A DNA stretch of 64,000 nucleotides from Rheinheimera riviphila (GTDB lineage Bacteria; Pseudomonadota; Gammaproteobacteria; Enterobacterales; Alteromonadaceae). The notes under the pieces are model-generated. The model did no database searches. It was not told where the DNA came from and worked only from the letters and a program-made list of their open reading frames with translations. This document shows positions 60,442 to 64,000 of the stretch, one piece after another (position 1 is the first letter of the stretch; every line of letters starts with the position of its first letter). The stretch covers positions 1 to 64,000 of the forward strand of contig NZ_SACS01000014.1 of the NCBI RefSeq assembly GCF_004005945.1, written 5' to 3'. A program made the translations under genes and the position numbers.

Positions 60442-60463
60442 ATAGCGGAAGGGAATCAGCTTT

Positions 60464-60862
60464 ATGACTGAAGAAAAGATCAAATCTATCGTTCACCAAT
60501 ACAGAAGAAAATCTGCAGCGTGTTTGCTCGTATTCCTTGGTTTTGCGATATTTGCAAATTGGTTTTTAGTTAATTCAAAAATAGATTGTCATTTTGAACT
60601 TGGTCTCGAATATACCCGTCATCCTTGAAGATTCGGGGTTGTTGGCCGCCTTCACTCACCCCAGTCACATAGGACAACTATGCTCCTGGGGATTCGTTCA
60701 GTTGCCGCCTACCCGAATCTTCAATGATTTTGGGTATATACCTCAGGCGATCAAGGATTTATTTGGGGAATAGTGATTTTGGGTCTAAATATTGTTTTAC
60801 TACTTTTCTTTTATTCATTAGAGAAAATTTTACTGTGTTTATATAAAGAACACAGCGCTTAA
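60464..60862 (+). pseudogene. Two-TM membrane protein gene split by a dispersed element
   Basis: The frame from ATG 60464 (AGGGAA upstream) reads a basic N-terminus and a helix (CLLVFLGFAIFANWFLV), then hits a stop inside the 124-bp element. After the element the same frame reads GFIWGIVILGLNIVLLLFFY and ends at TAA 60860. Removing the element plus one TA (126 bp, 42 codons) restores a continuous frame for about 90 residues with two membrane helices. The family is not recognised. It is the cargo of cassette 4. Confidence 0.8.
60613..60736 (+). repeat. Dispersed 124-bp inverted-repeat element, copy D (recent insertion)
   Basis: Terminal inverted repeats of about 25 bp: TACCCGTCATCCTTGAAGAT on the left, TACCCAAAATCATTGAAGAT on the right (reverse complement). 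It is flanked by TA on both sides (60611-60612, 60737-60738), as expected for a TA target duplication. Insertion splits a cassette gene in frame. Confidence 0.88.
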
Positions 60863-60867
60863 ATTAT

Positions 60868-60903
60868 GCATAACAATCGCCAGAACAAAGCTTAGCGTTA
60901 AAT
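60868..60903 (+). other. attC site 4 (short or deleted)
   Basis: R'' GCATAAC is a perfect complement of GTTATGC at 60435, where this cassette starts, and R' is GTTAAAT (exact GTTRRRY). Only 22 bp lie between, less than a full attC, so its centre may be deleted. Confidence 0.5.
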
Positions 60904-60916
60904 TCATGGAGTGAAA

Positions 60917-61455
60917 ATGAAAAATGTATGGATAGCTATAGCCTTTTAATCAATGGTCTTGTCTTCTTGTGGTGGTTCTGAGGGGGGGGCGGCTAATAAA
61001 GAGTTAACAAGCGACTTTCAATAAAAATCATCCAATACATCTTGAGAGAAAGAATTCTCTGCTTACAATAAATTGCGAGTGACGAGTTAAAAGATGCATG
61101 GGATGTCAAAATTAAGCTAAGTATAGATTATTCGCTGAAATCCACTTATCGAACAGAGTATTTTCATCCAAACGATACGGGATGTAATTCAATGATGTTC
61201 GATGCTATGGATATCTCGAAATTTGATATTAGAGGTCAAATAATAAGTGATGAGAGTATTGAAACTTATGTTCTAAATGAAACTTTTACTTATAATTCAG
61301 GTGGTCGAGATACCCCTCCGAATTACACTTTAGTATACATTGATAGTGAAAAATTATATTTTGGACAAAAATCTGCTAAAAGTTCTGGAAAAACATCTGA
61401 AACAAGGCATTCTTCTATTTCCCTTGATAATTATTTCAGGAAAATTATAAAGTAA
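60917..61455 (+). pseudogene. Decayed lipoprotein gene (cassette 5)
   Basis: ATG 60917 with GGAG upstream begins a lipoprotein-like signal (MKNVWIAIAF, stop, SMVLSSCGGSE) with a TAA at codon 11 and another 25 codons later. Reading resumes in other frames (ERKNSLLTINCE near 61047-61082; then DELKDAWDVKIKLS from 61081 to the stop at 61455). At least two stops and two frameshifts mark it as dead. The intact 3' part ends DNYFRKIIK. The family is unknown. Confidence 0.7.
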
Positions 61456-61458
61456 AAC

Positions 61459-61545
61459 CCTAACAAGGATGCACAGTCGCCGAATGCAAAAAGCTGTATT
61501 GGTCTGGGCATTGCGATCGCCCGGCCTGTGTGGCCGGCGTCATGC
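61459..61545 (+). other. Possible degenerate attC
   Basis: CCCTAAC at the left, a CCGGCC-TGTGT-GGCCGG hairpin and GTCATGC at the right. The right box lacks the GTT core, so this is weak. Confidence 0.25.
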
Positions 61546-61560
61546 TACCGGGAGATGACT

Positions 61561-62037
61561 ATGCACCGATCAATAAAACTTATGTGGGACAACTACCTTG
61601 CGTGTCAGTCTCAACCATCACAATACCCGGTTGATGCGCCACAAGCCTGGCATTTCTGCGACAACGAGGCCGATGCTCATGAGTGTGCTCAGTTGGTCTT
61701 GAGCGGCACTAAGCGCGCAACATCACCATCGTTGTGGTTTTTTGAGAGTAGCGGTGAGGCTCTGCCCCATGAAGGTGATCTGAATATTGTGACGGACTGG
61801 AACGGTAAGGCAGTGTGTATTATCCGCACCACCAAAGTGCAGATCCTTCCGTTCAACGAGATCACTGTGCACCATGCAGGAATTGAAGGTGAGGGGGACG
61901 GAACGCTTGATTGGTGGCGCAAGGTTCATTGGGACTATTACCATCACGAGCTCCAAGGGACTGGCTATGAGCCTCAGCCTGACATGCCGGTTGTCTTTCA
62001 AGAGTTTGAGTGCATTTTTCCGGCAGACGCGGTTTAG
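61561..62037 (+). CDS. ASCH domain protein
   Basis: A 158-residue soluble protein. The start at 61561 has CGGGAG 6 nt upstream. It has the ASCH beta-barrel pattern: AWHFCDNEADAHECAQLVLSGTKRATSPSLWFF, GDLNIVTDWNGKAVCIIRTTKVQ, and WRKVHWDYYHHEL. ASCH proteins are RNA-binding or nucleoside-processing (some are amidohydrolases on N4-acetylcytidine). The specific role is unknown. It is the first of several small genes after the integron. Confidence 0.85.
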   Translation: MHRSIKLMWDNYLACQSQPSQYPVDAPQAWHFCDNEADAHECAQLVLSGTKRATSPSLWFFESSGEALPHEGDLNIVTDWNGKAVCIIRTTKVQILPFNEITVHHAGIEGEGDGTLDWWRKVHWDYYHHELQGTGYEPQPDMPVVFQEFECIFPADAV

Positions 62038-62099
62038 CCTTCACTGCGTGCATATGGGCGGGATCAGATTTTCAGAAAAGCAAAAAGGATATTCCCGGC

Positions 62100-62522
62100 A
62101 TGAGCTTATCATTTCATCTCAACTTCAACGGCCAGTGTGAGGAAGCGTTTCACTTCTACGCCGATCACCTTGGCGGCAGCATTGGCACCATGTTGCGGCT
62201 GAAAGATTCTCCGGTCCCGCTATCTCGTCTGACTGCAGATGCGGGTGCTGAAGATCGTGGGCAACAAATTTTGCACGCCAATATCTGCATCGAGGGTGTT
62301 GAAATTGCCGGTGCGGATGTTGCCCCGGATCAATACCAAACACCTACCGGCTTTTGTGTGTTGCTTGGTGTTGATTCAAAAGCCAGAGTCGAAGCTATTT
62401 TTAATGCGCTGCAAGCGGGTGGTCAGGTGATCCTGGCGCCGCAGCAGACCTTTTGGTCACCTTGTTACGCCATTGTGGTTGACCGGTTTGGCGTGCCGTG
62501 GAAGATTAATTGTGTGGCCTGA
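62100..62522 (+). CDS. PhnB-like VOC family protein
   Basis: A 140-residue glyoxalase/bleomycin-resistance fold protein of the PhnB/DUF1428 type: SFHLNFNGQCEEAFHFYADHLGG at the start, ICIEGVEIAGADVAPD in the middle, QTFWSPCYAIVVDRFGVPWKIN at the end. AAGGA precedes the ATG at 62100. No metal site can be assigned with certainty. Confidence 0.85.
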   Translation: MSLSFHLNFNGQCEEAFHFYADHLGGSIGTMLRLKDSPVPLSRLTADAGAEDRGQQILHANICIEGVEIAGADVAPDQYQTPTGFCVLLGVDSKARVEAIFNALQAGGQVILAPQQTFWSPCYAIVVDRFGVPWKINCVA

Positions 62523-62588
62523 TGTTTCAGCCACCGCTGTCCGGCTGCGGTTGTCTTTTTTTCCAGCTTCCAGTTTTGAGCTAGGATT

Positions 62589-62662
62589 ATCCAACGGTGT
62601 GCCAGCATTTGAATATTATCTTTTCGCCAAAGGGGTTCTCACGAACTGCCAATGCGTTTAAA
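62589..62662 (+). other. Possible attC-like site
   Basis: ATCCAAC (exact RYYYAAC) at the left and GTTTAAA at the right, with GTGCCAG and CTGCCAA arms that pair imperfectly. The right box departs from GTTRRRY, so it is tentative. Confidence 0.25.
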
Positions 62663-62682
62663 AAGTGGTGAAGGAGCCTTCG

Positions 62683-63096
62683 ATGCCAGAAAATAAAACC
62701 AAAGCCACCGATGCCAGCATTGATGCCTACATCGCCTCACGCGCCAATGTGCAGCAGGCTGCGGATTGTCAGGTGTTGCTGGCGCTGCTGGAAAGGCTAA
62801 CCCAACAACCACCGAAGATGTGGGGTCCCAGTATTGTCGGTTTTGACTCCTACCGGTACACCTACGACAGCGGCCGCAGTGGCGAGGCACCGCTGGCAGG
62901 CTTTGCGATCCGTGGTCGCGAGCTGGTGGTTTATCTGAGTTGTGAGAATGACGACGAGCCGTTGTTTGCCAGGCTCGGTAAGCACAAGATGAGTAAATCC
63001 TGCTTGTACTTTAAACAACTGGCCGACCTTGATATGGCCGTGTTGGAGCAGTTGATTGTGAATTCGATGCAAAGTGTCAAACGGCGATACGGGTAA
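62683..63096 (+). CDS. DUF1801 (YdhG-like) protein
   Basis: A 137-residue protein with AAGGAG 6 nt before the ATG. The family pattern is present: CQVLLALLERLTQQPPKMWGPSIVGF, YRYTYDSGRSGEAPLAGFAI, YLSC and GKHKMSKSCLYFKQLADLD. The fold resembles frataxin/YdhG; function is not known. It is 8 bp upstream of the DUF5655 gene, so the two are in one operon. Confidence 0.87.
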   Translation: MPENKTKATDASIDAYIASRANVQQAADCQVLLALLERLTQQPPKMWGPSIVGFDSYRYTYDSGRSGEAPLAGFAIRGRELVVYLSCENDDEPLFARLGKHKMSKSCLYFKQLADLDMAVLEQLIVNSMQSVKRRYG

Positions 63097-63104
63097 CCCG
63101 CCAA

Positions 63105-63518
63105 ATGACTCCGTCACAGTGGCAGTGTCCACAATGCAGCCGGGAGTTTAGCCGCAAAAATCAGCGGCACGCCTGTGATGCGGGCAATTCTGCGGACGTC
63201 ATTCGGGATCGGCCGCAATCGGTGGTCGAGGTTTATCAGGCGATTGCCGACTTTGTGAACAAACTTGGCAAAGTTGAAACTATTGCCAAAGATCGCTATG
63301 TGCTGTTTCGTAGCGTGCGCATATTTGCTGATCTATCAATCATGAAAGACGTGGTGCGGGTGGCGATCCATATTGGACGGAGGATCGATAATCCGATCTT
63401 TATCAAGGTCGTTGACGATGGCCGGCAATTTACCCATGTGGCTAAAATTGGCAGCCTGCATGAACTGAAAGAAATAGAAACACTGCTTAGCGAAGCCTAT
63501 GAGTTTTCGTTATTTTAA
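63105..63518 (+). CDS. DUF5655 protein with N-terminal zinc-finger-like motif
   Basis: A 137-residue protein. WQCPQCSREFSRKNQRHAC gives a short Cys/His cluster that could bind zinc. The remainder is a DUF5655 domain (EVYQAIADFVNKLGKVETIAKDRYVLFRSVRIFADLSIMKD). It is likely co-transcribed with the DUF1801 gene. The role is unknown. Confidence 0.82.
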   Translation: MTPSQWQCPQCSREFSRKNQRHACDAGNSADVIRDRPQSVVEVYQAIADFVNKLGKVETIAKDRYVLFRSVRIFADLSIMKDVVRVAIHIGRRIDNPIFIKVVDDGRQFTHVAKIGSLHELKEIETLLSEAYEFSLF

Positions 63519-63714
63519 GTTTGCGTTATCTTAAGTTTGTGTTGGTTGGAGTTTGATTGGCCGGGGTTTTCATGCCCTTGCGTGATGAGCTGCTGCTGGA
63601 TAATCACTCGATAGCACAGTTGCCAACTTGTAGAAAAAATAGTTAAATTGGCGTAAAAATAGACAAAATCGGTCAACAGTCCGCCACTGTTGAGTTAAAG
63701 CAGAGGATAGCGTG

Positions 63715-63921
63715 ATGTCAGCAACGGAAAAAGTAACAGGTCCCGCCAGCTATTTCCCTTCCATCGAAACTAAGTATGGTCAACCCATTCAGTATTGGAT
63801 TTCGATTGTGGAAACGAACCGGGCAATGAAGCATATGGAAATTGTGAACCTGCTGAAATCGGCGCATGGCATGGGGCACGGCCATGCAAATGCAGTGGTT
63901 GCGCACGTACTTTCCAAATAG
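63715..63921 (+). CDS. DUF4287 protein
   Basis: A 68-residue protein: ASYFPSIETKYGQPIQYWISIVE, then MKHMEIVNLLKSAHGMGHGHANAVVAH, the usual DUF4287 pattern. AGAGGA precedes the ATG at 63715 (a GTG at 63712 is also in frame). In other bacteria, as I recall, DUF4287 is often fused to DUF5655; here they are separate genes 196 bp apart, supporting a shared pathway. Confidence 0.85.
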   Translation: MSATEKVTGPASYFPSIETKYGQPIQYWISIVETNRAMKHMEIVNLLKSAHGMGHGHANAVVAHVLSK

Positions 63922-64000
63922 ACATTTGGTGTGCTAATTAAAGAACGGCAGCTGTAACCGAATTGTTGATTTTCCGGACCTTTTTCGGACCTTTTTCGGA

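Larger units (their letters stand above)
55311..60903. mobile_element. Chromosomal integron (integrase and cassette array)
   Basis: intI on the minus strand with a LexA-type box, a presumed attI, then at least five cassettes with attC sites. Junction logic: cassette 1 starts G|TTAGCC and its attC R'' is GGCTAAT (6 of 7 to the complement); cassette 2 starts G|TTGGAC with R'' GTCCAAC (perfect); cassette 3 starts G|TTATGT with R'' GCATCAC (weak); cassette 4 starts G|TTATGC with R'' GCATAAC (perfect). The right end of the array is not defined. Confidence 0.8.

Overview
The window looks like chromosome of a marine or freshwater gammaproteobacterium close to Rheinheimera and other Alteromonadales/Chromatiaceae relatives. 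This is inferred from gene content and from the order 5-formyl-THF cyclo-ligase / 6S RNA / zapA / ygfB / pepP / ubiH / ubiI / gcvT / gcvH / gcvP, which is the Escherichia coli order, together with gcvA-DUF423-rlmM and trmB/mutY/yggX. No database search was possible, so the genus is a guess.

Layout. 1-6333: a polymorphic-toxin locus, with the end of a large repeat protein (InlB-type 74-residue repeats ending in a truncated Rhs core), a 1564-residue Sec-exported Rhs/YD protein whose C-terminal tip matches the colicin E5 tRNase, and an ImmE5-like immunity gene overlapping it by 4 nt. 6851-15419: glutaminase with a coupled membrane protein, DUF1840, an exported SMP-30/flavin oxidase/amidase operon, an exported alpha/beta hydrolase, and a membrane glutaredoxin with a six-cysteine exported peptide. 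15766-28428: gltBD, folE2, and a divergent locus of secreted cyanophycinase facing a YfcC-type transporter and an isoaspartyl dipeptidase-like protein, read here as a cyanophycin-utilisation locus. 28461-33471: arcB and arcA (convergent) plus an orphan histidine kinase. 33689-44774: housekeeping genes (rsmC, trmB, mutY, yggX, gcvA, rlmM, an M28 peptidase, a CNNM/CBS protein, ygfA). 44876-55099: 6S RNA, zapA, ygfB, pepP, ubiH, ubiI and the glycine cleavage operon.

55311-about 60903 is a chromosomal integron: a divergent integron integrase with a LexA-type box, then cassettes whose boundaries can be read because the first bases of three of the four cassettes complement the R'' box of their own attC site, two of them perfectly. 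The cassettes are partly decayed. One is occupied by an IS91-like element with a broken tyrosine recombinase, one membrane gene is split by a 124-bp inverted-repeat element, and one lipoprotein gene has stops and frameshifts. A parDE toxin-antitoxin cassette is intact. 61561-63921 carries small orphan-domain genes (ASCH, PhnB/VOC, DUF1801, DUF5655, DUF4287) that may or may not belong to the array.

A dispersed 123-124 bp element occurs four times (21696, 30802, 50231, 60613). The copy at 60613 interrupts a gene with a TA duplication, which shows that the family is or was mobile (MITE-like). Two other copies lie in the apparent 5' leaders of gltBD and gcvTHP.
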